This document shows positions 10,556-23,425 of a DNA stretch of 64,000 bases, in pieces. Source of the DNA: Mytilinidion resinicola (lineage: Eukaryota; Ascomycota; Dothideomycetes; Mytilinidiales; Mytilinidiaceae); NCBI RefSeq assembly GCF_010093595.1, contig NW_022985438.1:1326785-1390784 (forward strand). Reading direction: 5' to 3'. Below the pieces are notes generated by a model, which did no database searches, was not told where the DNA came from, and saw nothing but the letters and a program-made list of their open reading frames with translations. The stretch's first letter is position 1. Every line of letters begins with the position of its first letter. Both the position numbers and the translations under genes were made by a program.

Positions 10556-13500
10556 ATGGAGACCGCAGTACCGCCAGACCAATTGCGCCTCTCTTCACAG
10601 GCGCAGAATGGCTCATACATCCTCCGCAAGCTGGTCTCCAACATCCCACTATCAGCAGATGGGCCGACTGCAGACGTAAGGATAACTTGTGTTGAAGTAT
10701 GGAGTATGTATAGAGGATCATATTCACCAAACATGGGCCCCGAATCTTGTTCTTGCGCTCCTCGAGAAGCTAACATGCATCCTAGATGGCAATCTTTACA
10801 TTGGCACATCCGCTGCAGAAATTATACACTATGTCCTCATACCCCCCGAACCCAATGACCCGTCCGGGGAACCCACAGCCATCTTTGCCTCGAGATTTCC
10901 AGTCGCGAACACACATGCCTTGACGGGACCAGGAGTCCAACAGATATTACCTCTACCTAGCGTTGACAAGGCATGCATTCTATGCAACAATACTCTCACG
11001 TTCCACTCGTTACCGGAGCTCACGCCGGCCTTCCCAAACACAAAGCCACTGTCATGTACCTGGGTTGGAGGGGTGGACCTCAATGCGGACTACGACGACC
11101 GGTCACGCGACGATGGCGTCGTTCTAATGATATGTCAGAGGAGCAGGATCAGGCTAGCAAGAGTGAGCGAAGAAGGACCACGGAGCTTAAGAACCATTGA
11201 GTATGGAGGCTGTCCAATATCTGTCCGCAGGGATGACTTTGCATGTGTTGCAGATGCTCATTCCTACGCGCTGCTAGATGTCGAAAACCAGCAGAAGATC
11301 GGTCTTTGCCCGATATCCTCCCTAGATCCGGACGGCGGGGACGTTGGCGGAGGGATTGAAGATATCCCTTCAGGACCACCATCACATAACGTTTCTCGTA
11401 GTGTATCATCCGCGAGTACACGGCCGACGACTCTAAAACCACGAGAGGAGCCGCGAGGCCATAGCAGGAGCACGAGTCTAGGCATTTTCAGCTCTGGTGC
11501 CCGCACAGAAAGCCCACGGCCACCAGCAAGTCAAAGATATGGATTTGATGTTCCGGAGTCATTCCAGAGGACGCAGTCTCCTGCTGCTGGTCGTTCACGA
11601 GAGAGACCAGCGCACCCGGAGAGAACGACCAGCCTTCCCAGAACTCCTACGCCAACGCCCGACAAACCATTACCACCTGCCCCGATAGAGGCTGCCGAGG
11701 AAACGGCACCGAAAGTAGAAAAGCCATTCGTTCCTCTCAAGCCACATGTTGTCTCCCCCAGTCCATCTGAATTCCTGCTGACGCGAGGTACAATACCTTC
11801 TGAGCCGGGTTTTGGAATGTTCGTGAATTTGGAAGGGGATTTCGTACGCGGCACAATCGAGTTCAGCAACTATCCAGATGCACTCGTTGTAGATGGAAGT
11901 GGCATAGATATGGCCAGCTCACTGGGACCTGAGCAAGATGTAGAAGAAGGCTATATCCTGGCTACAATGCATTGGGAGGGAGATAAAGGCATAGAATACG
12001 GAGTAGAGCTTCAGCGATGGGACGTCGACTTGGGTGAAGGCCATGCATATAAAGAGTGGCTGGATGTCACTGTTCTTCCAGGTTCCTCTACGACAAGCGT
12101 CCCCGGGAAGCATACAGCGACACCCCTAGGCATTCGGAACATTGTTGCACCAAACGATATTGTACTGTCCGAAATTGGCGAGAAACTTTCGGTGCAACGT
12201 TTAAATCTTTCTGTTATCTCCGGCAGCCCTTCTCCAGCCAAGGAAGCACCTGTCTCCAGGACGCGGCGACGGACTGCTCAAGAACAAGCAGATTTTGAAT
12301 TCACAGAACGGTTATCGAAGCTACAAACCCACATTGTGCTTTGGGCAGATAATCAGGTCTGGTGGGTTGTACGAAGCCCTCTTGTCATCAAGCTTGATGC
12401 CCAGCTTGAGCAAGCGCAATATGCTCCAACTGACGACGGTGTTCGTATTCACCCAAACCGTGAGCTAGTTGAGCACTTACTCAACGAGATTCGTGGGCAA
12501 GAGCCTCGAAGCGAGTCAGAGTATTTGGGATTAATCTACATTCGACAAAAGGCTTCAATCCTTCTATTCATGGAACTTATCCTTCGAAGCACAACGAACA
12601 TCATCATCTTTGAAAGTGAGAAGAGGACGACAGAAAATGCGTTGATACAGGGAGAGGTAGACCCTAGAGTGATTCTAGCTCTGCTTCCCATACTTGAGAA
12701 AGAGGTCGTTGAAGGTCCTGAAGGCATCACTATCTCAGGCGGACTCACTACCTTGGTCGAGCAGTTCCTAGAACAAAACGACCTCTCTGCGATGCCGGCT
12801 ACCGTAAATGGGCCTTTTGGCGACAATCTCCTCCAACTTGTTAAGAGATTTCTTTTCTCATGGAAACGAAGGAAAGGTATGGCAAGCGTTACTAATGACC
12901 CCCATGTCTTCCAGACGGTGGATGCTGCTTTACTACACATACTACTGCTCCTTGATCGAGACAGTCCAAAAGGGCCCGCGACTGCAGGCTCGATCCGATC
13001 AGAATTGAACGACGTTGTAGACAGGGAGGTCGAGTGTTTCGATAGAGCTGTCGCTTTGTTAGAAGATTTCAAGCGCCTTTACGTCCTGAGCCGTCTATAC
13101 CAGAGTAATAGCAGGGCTTCTTCTAAAGCGACCAAGGTTTTGGCAACCTGGAAACGCATATTGGAAGGGGAAACAGACGAAGGAGGTGAATTTGCTGATG
13201 GAGAGCAAGAGATGCGCAAATATCTGGCCAGGATCCGAGACCAGTCGCTGTTCGAAGAGTATGGTTCTTATCTTGCGAACAGAAACCCCAAATTAGGTGT
13301 TCAGGTCTTCACAGATGACCACAGCAGAGTCAAATTCGAGCCCAATCGAGCTGTTGCTTTGCTTAAGGAGAAGGCTCCAGGTGCCGTGAAAGAGTATCTC
13401 GAGCATCTCGTCTTCGGGAAGAAGGTATTTGCAGGCCACATTACCACAACGACAAGCCCTAACATCTATCTACAGCACACAAAATACGTCAATGACCTCA

Positions 13501-14329
13501 TCGCCTTCTACCTCGATATCGTCATCACCGAACTCGAGACTTCCCCTAACTCAAGAGCAATATTGCTCCAAACATACGAGACTTACCGCGCTCTTACCCC
13601 TCCAAAACCGACCTACCGCCATTTCATCACTGAGAACTCCATCGGCAAAGAATGGTGGAACTCACGTCTCCGTCTCCTCCAACTCCTCGGCAGTAACCAA
13701 GGTGCTGCCTCATCTTACGACGTTCCCACTATTCTCTCCCGTCTTGAGCCCTACGAACAGGAGCTCGTCCCGGAAATGATCATCCTCAACGGCCGCCAGG
13801 GCCGCCACGAAGAGGCGATTAGGCTGCTGACCCATGGCCTCGGCGACTTCGATACGGCCATCAGCTACTGTCTTCTCGGTGGCTCGAGCATATTCCGGCC
13901 GCCGTCCGGGTTCGTGCCTCAGGAAGCCATTCCATCACGAGAAGAGCAGGCACGCCTGTTCGGATATCTGCTGCATGAGTTCCTGAAGATCGAAGATCTT
14001 AGCGAGAGGATTGAGAGGACGGGCGAGTTGCTAGAGAGGTTTGGGGGGTGGTTTGATGTGGCGACCGTAAGTCTAACTCCGATCTTTTCGATCATGATCT
14101 TTCTATTGTTCATTGCTAACGCGGTGTCTAGGTGCTAAGCATGATCCCGGACTCATGGTCTATTGAGATCTTCTCTGGTTTCTTGATCAATGCGCTACGG
14201 CGGTTGGTTAGAGAGCGCAGCGAGACTTCTATAAACAAGGCACTGAGTGGTGCCCAGAACTTGAAGACGAGTGAAGATTTGATTGATCGGGCGGAAGAAC
14301 TAGGGCCAACTGTTGAGCGGGTGATGTGA
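10556..14329 (+). CDS. VPS3: Vps3-like CORVET subunit (TGFBRAP1 family, CNH domain)
   Basis: Three exons, 10556-10703, 10786-14066 and 14132-14329, encode 1208 residues. The start ATG at 10556 begins a citron-homology beta-propeller region (ITCVEVWNGNLYIGTS after the first splice, GVQQILPLPSVDKACIL, CTWVGGVDLN), interrupted near residues 230-350 by a Ser/Pro-rich low-complexity insert. The C-terminal half is helical repeats of the Vps39/TGFBRAP1 type, including RHEEAIRLLTHGLGDFDTAISYC and a final DVATVLSMIPDSWSIEIF that spans the last splice. Vps3 binds Rab5-type GTPase on early endosomes as part of the CORVET tether. The related HOPS subunit Vps39/Vam6 has the same domain order; the propeller motifs fit Vps3/TGFBRAP1 better. 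Confidence 0.78.
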
Positions 14330-14914
14330 GGAGGGGTTTGAAGTGATAGACATACTATGAGCGTGTAACTAGTATGATGTTTAGCGTGGAATATCCTCAT
14401 CGCGAGTTCTTCAAAAGGACAATATGTATATACAAGAGAAAGGAGTCCCAATGTATCTCTTCTTCTCACCTATTGCTCATGATGTCCTAGCTACAGTCTC
14501 CACATATGAAGTTGTGAAAGATGGGTTCTTCGAAGAATTTCACCCTGTTGAAGCACCCATTGGTCCATTCCCCGAACTGTGATGCTGATTCACGGCTTCT
14601 GACAATTCAGTGCTGAAAATAGCTCAAAATCGCAACTCCTTTGACGTCAACCCTCAGATCAGACTTGGAGCACTATGCCAATACTTCAGGGCACCCAGAA
14701 AGTTTCACGCGGCCAACACTCCACACTTTTCGAGGCGCCAAGACTTGCTTCAATCGGACAGACGGGAGGGACCTTAGAGTGATATAGACTTCATCTAAAT
14801 TTCGAGGACTACCTGCCTGATCAATCCTCAGGAGCCCACAATCACCAGAGCAAGTCGTATTGCATTAATTCACGCATGATCTAAGAATCCATCAGGAAGA
14901 CAAAGCATATTCAT
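14330..14914. other. Convergent 3' region between VPS3 and GPI3
   Basis: No gene is seen. A perfect 12 bp palindrome, TTCTTCGAAGAA, lies at 14526-14537 roughly 200 nt after the VPS3 stop. It could form a short hairpin in the 3' UTR or be chance. Confidence 0.5.
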
Positions 14915-16653
14915 TCAACCGTCTCTCCTCTTCTCCCTATCTCTATGCCTCGCACTCCTTTTCCTCCCAATCCCTCCACTTTCCTTCCCCATCCCCGCAT
15001 CCACTTCATCCAACCCCTTTCCCTCCTTTTTGGGCCAGTTCCTCGCAAGATCAATACGCGAACGCGGCGCAAAAACCTCCAGAAACACGAAGAGGAGGTA
15101 ATCGATGAGCACGCACAAACAGAAGAGCTTGCCCGCCCAAATACCACAGCCATAGTAGCGCTTCAGCCGCTCGATGAGCGCAAAGCTCTGCACGCCCGCG
15201 CGGCCGCGAGTTGCGCTCCACCCCGCTGCGCCAGCGCCCGTGCCAGGGTAGAACTCATCGTGGGGTAGGACGCCGCTGATGCCGTCATACACGCGCTCCG
15301 TGCGCTGCGCGACGTCGGTCCAGGAGTAGAATTGCTTGACTTGGTTGTGGAAGAGCTCTGTGGGGATGCGGCCAGCGCGGAGCTTGGAGATGGCGCGTCC
15401 GGTCGCCGCGACGATGTCGTCTTCCTCTGGCTTCGCGAATTCGGTCATGTGGCCAGGCAGGACTTCGGGGATGCCACCCACGCGGGTGCAAACGACGTAG
15501 AGGCCGCAAGAGGCGGCTTCAACGATGACGGTGCCGAAGGCTTCGGTGAGGGAAGGGTGTAGGTAGATGTGCCCTTGTACCATGACGTCGCGCACTTCTT
15601 CGTGGCGGGCTGGGCCGAGGAGAGAGACGCGGTCCTGTAGGACGTTTCGCTCGATCATCTGTTCTAGATCGATGGCTTTGGGGCCTGAGCCAGCGATTAT
15701 GAAGCGGACGTTGGGATGGGAGGCGAGAATGCGAGGGATGGCTGCTATGAGGAGGTCGGTGCCTTTGTTGTAGAAAAGGCGCGATACTACGACGATCGTT
15801 ATGGTTTCGTTGGGTCCCAGACGGCGTGCTGCTGGAGTAACACGTGAGTGCGGATCGGCCGGTAATGCAGTGTCGTCCGAAGGGAGTATGAGAGGGCGGA
15901 AGTTCTCCGCCACGACTGCGTTGGGGATTACGGAGACCATGAGAGGGTCGAGGGAGGCTCTGAGGACCGTGTTCTCTTTACTGATGCCACTGTTAGGCGT
16001 TGGGTGGGATCTATTCAAGCATACTCACCATGTATGGCTAACACAAATAACATGGTCCACGTCACTCAGGGTAAATTTCAGCAGCTTGTTCGTCAAGATA
16101 CTGGCTGCGTCCGCAAATCCAAACAGAGAATGATCCGTGAATACGGTCCGAAGACCCATAGTCCGCGCATGTATGATAGACTCATGGCAAATGCTGCTGA
16201 GACTAGCATGCCCATGCACTATTTCAATCTGCTCCCGTATTATAATATTCCGAAATATAGGAAAGAAGGAGAAGACGGTTGGGAAGGTCGTTTCTCGATA
16301 TATCACGAGGAAGGGAACGTGGTAGACTTTTAGGCCGTTGGTGAGGTATCTGACTCCGGTGCGCCCATCGTATGCATGCGTGATTATTACCACTTTGTGG
16401 CCGCGATCAATGAGTTTCTGGACGCAAGGTTAGCTGCGAAGGTTAGGGAACTGTTCGTCACACATACAGAGGACAGTTGGTAGATATGGCTTTCGACTCC
16501 TCCTTGAAAGAGGTTAGAGCTTCCTGGAATAGCGAGAGCAGCAGTGAATACCTGGCTGGGGAAAGAAGCAGTCACTGCACATCCTACATGCGCGTCAGTC
16601 GATTGACCTTGCGAGGGCACTTGTGTGGAGACATACGCAATATTGTAAGGCAT
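14915..16653 (-). CDS. GPI3: GPI3 / PIG-A, catalytic subunit of GPI-GlcNAc transferase
   Basis: Five exons, 16637-16653, 16552-16583, 16468-16502, 16029-16417 and 14915-15980, encode 512 residues; three tiny exons open the gene. The splice chain is supported by conserved family text: [54 protein letters not shown] (across the last splice) and VSVIPNAV. The GT-B fold donor half follows with [31 protein letters not shown] and [12 protein letters not shown] membrane span lies near residues 443-462, then a basic tail. The enzyme transfers GlcNAc from UDP-GlcNAc to phosphatidylinositol on the cytosolic ER face, the first step of GPI-anchor synthesis. For the last intron I chose the second AG (15982), because the alternative AG eight nt upstream would add residues absent from the family. 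Confidence 0.94.
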
Positions 16654-16874
16654 CTTGAACCGCCCTGACGATCACACTTGGACCGTCCAGTAACTCGCAA
16701 AGCATCGCGTTCTGTTTGTAGATGGCGGAGAAGCTTGCGACGGGCGAAAGTGGTGGTCGCCGCGTGGTGTTGAGGTCAGAGCGCGGAGGTGAACCGCCTG
16801 CCCGCCAAAGCTCGACCCTAAGCATTTTTTTCTACACTCCTCCCACGTCTATCTACAAATCGCAGGCCTCTAAA
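16654..16874. promoter_or_regulatory. Shared divergent promoter of GPI3 and DBP6
   Basis: Only 221 bp separate the two start codons. An in-frame ATG at 16722 would extend DBP6 by 51 residues, but the residues have no family match, so I treat the region as promoter and leader. No TATA box is evident. Confidence 0.55.
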
Positions 16875-19283
16875 ATGGCCACCCCAATGTACGCGCGATA
16901 CATCCCTCCGAAAGCGAAAAACACGAGGGGAAAAGCGAGTGTATCGCTTCCTGTACCAGAGATATCACAGGCGAAGGAACAGCCTGGAAAAACGAAGCAG
17001 CAAAGCAAAGACCAACCAAAGAAGCGCAAACGAGAGACGAAAGACCCACTAAAAGAGAAAGAGGATGATGTTACAATACCTTCTGTACTAAAGGCTTCTG
17101 AGGTGGAGGAAGTGCCTGCAAAGAAGGAGCATCGAAGTAAAGATCGGCCCAAGAAGCGGAAACGGGAGCGGGAAGAGAAATCTCACGACAGCGAGGATAA
17201 CGGCACGAAGCTCAAGAAGCACAAGAGCGTGCTTTCGAAATTCGAAAAGGTCTCGAAGATAGCCGGAGCTGCACGAGAGAGCGCGGTCGATATCCCAGCG
17301 GAAGAAATCAAAGAATCGCCAACTGAACTGCATGGTAGGAGCACTTGCACGCTTCCATTTTGGATTCTCATGTTCTAATATGGAACTCTAGGATTGACTC
17401 CATTACCACAACCTGAACCCGTCCCAGAACCTGAATATCACCCCACCTTCTCAGCTCTGCCACCATGGCTCGCGAAGCCCACGACAGTATCTTCCTCGGC
17501 CAAGGTACCGTTTGCAGACCTAGGATTAGACGCTAGGCTAGTCGAGCAGCTGGAGAAGAAGGGATACAAAGAAGCTCTGGCGGTTCAGTCTGCAGTCATT
17601 CCTATGTTACTACCAGGCCTACACCAGCATTTCGGAGATATATGTGTATCCGCGGCGACGGGCTCCGGGAAGACACTAGCATACATCCTCCCAATGATTG
17701 AGGGGTTGCAGGGTAGGGTGCTTTCCAAGCTCTCGGGGTTGATCGTCGTTCCGACAAGAGAGTTGGTAACACAAGCACGTGTAGTTGCAGAGCAGATCAC
17801 AGTAGGCACGAAGATCAAAGTTGGCACAGCCGTTGGTAACATATCTTTTCCCGCGGAACAAGAGCTTTTAGTGAAGAAGGATAAGAGGTTCGATCCCGAG
17901 GCAGCTCGATTGCTGCACGACAAGGCCAATGAGCAATTACGCACTGGATTTGTTGAAAGAGGTGGAATCATGGGGGATTTGATGCATATGCCACCAGGTC
18001 ATGTGCCACATTACGAATCTAGCGTCGACATTCTGATCTGCACGCCTGGTCGGCTAGTTGAGCACATCCAGTCAACAACGGGCTTCAGTCTTTCAGACAT
18101 CCGATGGCTAGTCGTAGACGAGGCAGATCGTCTCCTTGACGATAGCTTTCAAGAATGGGTTGACGTTTTGATGAAAGCTCTGGAGGTAGAAAGCACTTCT
18201 GAACAGGCCCTCGCGCGCAGGAAAATCATATCGAGGAATCCATGGCTGAAGCCAGAAAGACAACTGACTAAAGTCGTTCTAAGTGCGACTATGACTAAGG
18301 ACCTAAGCAAGCTAGGCTCGCTGAAATTCCGGAGACCTAAGATGGTGATTGTCGAGAATGAGGACCAGAATATTCACTCATGTGCCCCTGGCACTGACAT
18401 GACTGGAGACGGAGAATCGTTCGAGCTGCCCCCAGCCCTGAAGGAATGGGCAATACCCGTGGGCACTGGGTTGGACAAGCCTCTATATCTGCTCAAACTT
18501 CTACAGACGAACATACTGTCACAATGGGAAATGGAGAAGACAGACACACCAACTGTTGCAGACGTCGATACTGAGTCTTCGGCGTCCTCATCGTCTTCGT
18601 CTGACTCGGACAACTCCGATTCGGACTCTGCTTCCTCTGTGTCAGATTCATCGGAGGATTCTTCGTCTGAAGATGAGTCGGATGACTCTGGAGTTGACAC
18701 AAAGAAGAAGTTGTCAAACCCGAAACATCGCTCCAAAATAACACCTAAGAACCAAGCGGATATCTCATCACGAGTGTTGGTCTTCACAAACAACAATGAG
18801 AATGCAGCTCGACTATCGCACCTCCTCGCCATTCTGCACCCGCCACTAAAGAACAAATTAGGGACACTCACGAAATCAGCAGCGACAAAATCTAGTCAGA
18901 AGACGCTTGCTGCCTTTGCAACAGGCAAGATAAGAATATTGATAGCCTCCGATCGAGCTTCCAGGGGCCTTGACGTGCCTGACCTTGGACACATTGTGAA
19001 CTACGACCTTCCACGAAGCGTTACAGACTACGTCCACCGGGTAGGACGGACAGCAAGAGCCGGAAAAGAAGGCCAGTCTTGGACATTCTTCACTAAGACG
19101 GAGGGAAGGTGGTTTTGGAACGATATTGCCAGAGCGTCGGCGATCAGGAGAGCGCAGAAGGTAGACAGGGCTATCGTGGATGCGGAGACGTTGAACGAGG
19201 AGAAGCGGACTACGTATGAGGCTGCGCTGCGAGAGCTCCGAGTTGCCGTCGAAGGAAGCACGGGACGAGCCGTGGGACGATAG
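16875..19283 (+). CDS. DBP6: ATP-dependent RNA helicase Dbp6
   Basis: Two exons, 16875-17334 and 17392-19283, encode 783 residues; the 57 nt intron joins ELHG to LTPLPQP. The N-terminus (MYARYIPP then a long Lys/Arg/Glu-rich stretch with nuclear-localisation character) is typical of Dbp6. The DEAD-box core follows: ATGSGKT (about residue 242), PTRELVTQA, TPGRLVEHI, VDEADRLLDD (about residue 395), LSATM, VLVFTNN, RILIASDRASRGLDVP and HRVGRTARAG. Between the two RecA lobes there is a Ser/Asp/Glu tract of about 50 residues. Dbp6 (DDX51 in animals) acts in early 60S ribosomal-subunit assembly in the nucleolus. The MATP start at 16875 matches the family better than the upstream ATG. Assignment is firm. 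Confidence 0.93.
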
Positions 19284-22038
19284 GCGCGCGATAGCAATCT
19301 AGCAGGCACTGACATGTGAGCCTGGCTTCCGCTTGTCTTGTACGCATACAGCGTAGGCTTCGTGGCAGGATGGCTATGCATACGAGCGCTCGGTAGCCTC
19401 CGTACGATCCGAACGCCTTGACAGATTGATAATGAGGTCCTTGCTCTTGGAAGCTGTATAGGTCGTTCACGGCGGCAAGGACATACCACATGCGCCGGCG
19501 AAGTCGCGTCATTATGCAGAAAGCTTCGAAAGCTTCCTCAAAGTGCAGGTGCTTATAGTGTTTGGGGCCGCTACCAGCGCTGGCCTGCATGTCTCAATAT
19601 GAACTTCTGCTTAGTCGCTACAATGGAACAAACAAGCTTTTAGGTTTGTAGATCTTGCTAAACACATCGGGGCTGAAAGCTCGAAGAGGAATGTGACTAC
19701 CCCAGCATGGCCCTGCGTTTTACCGAGCATTTCAGGACCTCGCATTTAGCTACCGAGAAATCCTTCGTAAGTCTGAAGGAGCCATCGTTGCGCTCTAATT
19801 ACCTCCAACCTGGAATGGGTTGCATCCGGTACGGGTGGGTCTTACTTGCTTAATTCGAGCTGCTTTACTCAAGCAGGACTTTGTGATAGACTACTGTGGG
19901 GTCGACTCGGAAGCTCGGGAGCGTGTTACACCATGCGAAAGACGCCGGCAGGCATGCCTATTCGATGCTCCCAGCTGTAGTCCCATACCACTAATCTGCT
20001 TGGCATCCATACCACTCCGGTCCAGGTGCCCCAGTACTGTTCAGCGCTTAGATAGTCCGGACTCGCCGGTCTCCAGTCACAGCGTCCGCCTCCAGCAGAA
20101 GGGTACACGCTGGGTACCACGGTGATTGCTTGCTTTGATAACGATGTGGAGGCGAATACACCGCAGTACCGGCGCGTCGTTGTTCCACCTGCGGAACTCA
20201 TGCCAACGCTACCGCCATCGCCACAGGGTATGGGTGACGCGCATCAGGATACTCTTCTCTCGGACAATAGAGTGACCAGGTGCATGTTACGTGGCTGCCT
20301 GCTGCATTCTCTCTCGCGTGGTCTGCCTCGTATCTTCGCAAGTCGGCGCAGGATGGAGTCCATGAGCAGGATCCAGTGCATCGGTGGCTGCACAGAAGGC
20401 TTGTCGATGAAGAAGCAACAGATTGGCGTCTTGTCCTGAGAGGAAGCTCGAAGCTTGACTGCAAGGTGTGGTGTCGTGACGATCGCTCAGGGGACGTTTG
20501 ATACCAGGCTCGCTTAGCACTCCCGAAACGGAAGCCCACTCTTCGGCCCTGGAGCGGCTTCAGACGACGACCCTTCTGCTGCCCGTGAATGGCTGTGTCG
20601 ACAGCTCTGCACCCTCATCACGGGGGACGGGTGATCTCCCAGCCCAATCGGCCATCGAATTAGAGTGCGTCGTTAGCAGCCGCCCTACTCGCGACGACGT
20701 TTCCAGACGCTCGAAACCACCTCGCCGCGGGCCTTCACCGCACCGCCATGGCCCACTGCACCACCATGGCCCACCCCGGGGGCCCCAGCGTTATCGCCCG
20801 CCCCGGCCGCCGTGTCCCCGTGCTGGCAGGGCCGATTAAGCATTGTGCTGCGTGCCAGGTGCCGGGCCAGGAACATGGGTGGGCCACTTCGGCGATTTAA
20901 TCTAAACAACTTCTGACCACTGCCATCACCGCAGAGCACCATCGCCACCTGCCCTATTGCGACGAAGCGCGGGCGTCTCAGAGCTGGCTGCCTTGTTCCT
21001 GTACGCCCGTCCTATCAGTCGTCCATCTGATGCTGCTGCCGTGCAAGAAGCAGGCTTTTGGGCAGTCATGATGCCTGACTACCATAAGGCGCCTCTAGGG
21101 CCTGCATCTGCCGGCGACGCACCCCACATGACGACTCGGGGGGCATGAGCTTGAGACGGAGCGTATCGTCTTGGCACCGACGCCGCGAACGACCCCAGTG
21201 CTGCTCAGCGTGTCCGCCGCTGGCCACAGATCGCCGTTGCCAAGCGAAAGGGGGCTTGACGATGCATCTCCCCGAGCAAGGCGGCGGTCCAGGCGGCGGG
21301 CCTTCACTGCCGCATGCACTGAAGATCTCCGAGCGAGTTTGGTCCTCCGGGCGGGCGGTGCGGCCCAGTAACACTGTCGCCAGATGGCCCGTCTCCTTCA
21401 TTTGTCTGCTCTCCAATGCCTCTGTGACTGTGCCGCGTTGATTGGCACCCTGTTTCCCAGCGTGGTTGCTGAAACACTCGGAGACTGCCGGTCTATGCGA
21501 TCCGGTCAGAGTCACAGCATCATTAAAAGGAAGGCCAATGATACCACCATGGCGTCCTGCCCAGCCTGGATGGCGCGATAGCCAAGTCGCCTACGCAGCC
21601 TCCCGCTGCGTCCCTACGGTTCCTTGCTCGGCGCCGTTTCATGCACTTGTCCATCAACCCTCCATGACCCGCCGCGCCCTGTTTGGCGGAGACAGGACCC
21701 AATCTAGAAGGTATCCAGAATGTTTCTACGCTGCTCGTGGCTTCAGCAACCTTACACCTAGGCTCAAGACCACCTGTGGTGTGCCAATCGACACGGACAC
21801 GCCATTGAGTGGGCACTGCATTTGATTGCTCTTGCGATCTGCCTGACGAGTGCCCAGACGGGCCGTCGCTATGCGCTAAGCCACTGCGGGGAGATCGTAT
21901 GGGACTCTCACTCTGCTTCAATTGCTATAAAGACCAGCCGTACCTCGACTCTCTGGGGGCCATCCGCAGCCGACCACTCCCAGGACCACCAAGCCTTTAC
22001 ATTCACTCACTCATCTTTGCGTTCAAGTCTCATTCATT
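19284..22038. other. Long GC-rich gene-free region upstream of the pepsin gene
   Basis: About 2.75 kb without a supported gene. Open frames on both strands have no family match. The right end is the likely promoter of the pepsin gene: TATAAA at 21926-21931 and GCCAAG motifs, which match the fungal pH regulator PacC site, at 21239-21244 and 21581-21586. The GCCAAG motif is short and expected by chance in this length; the link to PacC is inference. Confidence 0.5.
21926..21931 (+). promoter_or_regulatory. TATA box of the pepsin-type protease gene
   Basis: TATAAA lies 113 nt upstream of the ATG at 22039, followed by a pyrimidine-containing leader. The spacing is right for a TATA-driven, inducible secreted-enzyme gene. 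Confidence 0.55.
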
Positions 22039-23425
22039 ATGCCTTCTTTCGCTTCCCTCACGGCTCTGGTGGCCGTTGCGGGCCTCGTCGCCGCCTCCCC
22101 CGTCTCCCTCGAGAAGCGCAAAGCCTTCACTGTCGAGCAGGTTGAGAAGGGCAAGTTCGTCAGGAACGGTGCCGCCAGCGTCGCCTCGACCTACTTGAAG
22201 TACGGCAAGCCAGTGCCTGCGAACGTTGCCGCCGCTGCTGCTGCGCAGGGCAGCGTGACCGCTTCGCCCTCGGACGACTACGACTCGTCGTACCTTTGCC
22301 CCGTTGATGTCGGCGGCACGACTATGGAACTGGACTTCGATACTGGAAGTGCTGATCTGTGAGTTTAATTTCACTCGTCCAATCACAACCACGGCGCAGG
22401 GACGCCCTCGAAGCGACATCCAACCCCTGCATAAGCCTCTTGGCATGACATCACGTGAACAGCGATGTTTAGGAACTACCAACCTTCGCGCGAGGATCGC
22501 CGTCTTCGGCACATATGGTGGCCTCCATCCTTCAGAGATAATTGGCTAATACAATTCCAGCTGGGTCTTCTCTTCTCTGCAGCCCAGCTCGCAGACTTCC
22601 GGCCATGCCGTCTACCAGGCTTCGAGCTCCAAGATCAAGTCCGGCTACACCTGGGACATCTCTTACGGAGATGGATCGGGAGCTTCTGGAAAAGTGTACG
22701 CCGACAAGGTCGTCGTGGGCGGTGTGACTGCCACTTCCCAGGCTGTTGAGGCTGCCACGTCCATCTCGACCCAATTCCAGCAGGACACGAACAACGACGG
22801 TCTTCTCGGCCTGTCCTTCAGCAGCATCAACACCGTCAAGCCCAAGGCTCAGACCACCTTCTTCGACACCGTGAAGTCAACTCTTGCTAAGCCCCTCTTC
22901 GGTGTCGACCTGAAGTACCACGCGCCCGGTACCTACGACTTCGGCTTCATCGACACCAGCAAGTTCAGCGGCGCCCTGACCTACGTCGACGTCGACAACT
23001 CCCAGGGCTTCTGGGGCTTCACCGCCTCCGGCTACATCGTTGGCAACGGCACCCAATCGTCTACCTCCATCAGCGCCATTGCCGACACCGGAACCACCCT
23101 GCTCTACATTCCCCTCTCTGCCGTCAAGGCCTACTACAAGCAAGTCAGCGGCGCCAAGCTCGACTCTAGCCAGGGTGGCTACACCTTCCCCTGCTCCGCC
23201 TCTCTGCCCGACTTCACCGCCATCATCGGTGGCACCAAGCACACCGTCCCCGGCAAGTACATCAACTACTCTCCCATCTCCGACGGATCCTCCACTTGCT
23301 TCGGCGGCATCCAGGACGACTCCGACATTGGACAGTCCATCTTCGGCGACATCTTCCTCAAGAGCCAGTACGTTGTCTTCAACGGCGACACCACCCCCAA
23401 GCTCGGCTTCGCCCAGCAGGTCTAG
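22039..23425 (+). CDS. Secreted aspartic protease, pepsin/penicillopepsin type
   Basis: Two exons, 22039-22358 and 22561-23425, encode 394 residues; the 202 nt intron falls just after the first catalytic motif (FDTGSAD, spliced to LWVFSS). A signal peptide ([16 protein letters not shown]) and a propeptide with a dibasic site (EKRKAF) precede the mature enzyme. Key residues are visible: first active Asp in DTGS, the flap [10 protein letters not shown], and second active Asp in ADTGTTLLY. The C-terminal [17 protein letters not shown] and LGFAQ are as in the family, and length fits. The enzyme is expected to be active in acid outside the cell. Codon use is strongly C/G-ending, which suggests high expression. 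Neighbouring promoter motifs hint at pH control. Assignment is firm. Confidence 0.95.

Noticed and set aside
12536..13072. 178-residue minus-strand frame
   Set aside because: Antisense shadow inside VPS3.
14526..14537. 12 bp palindrome as a heat-shock element
   Set aside because: The TTC and GAA units are not spaced as in a heat-shock element and it lies between two 3' ends.
16722..16874. Upstream in-frame ATG of DBP6 adding 51 residues
   Set aside because: The added residues have no family match and would sit in a 221 bp shared promoter; the MATPMYARYIPP start at 16875 fits Dbp6.
21066..21515. 149-residue minus-strand frame in the long gap
   Set aside because: Composition typical of GC-rich non-coding DNA and no family match.
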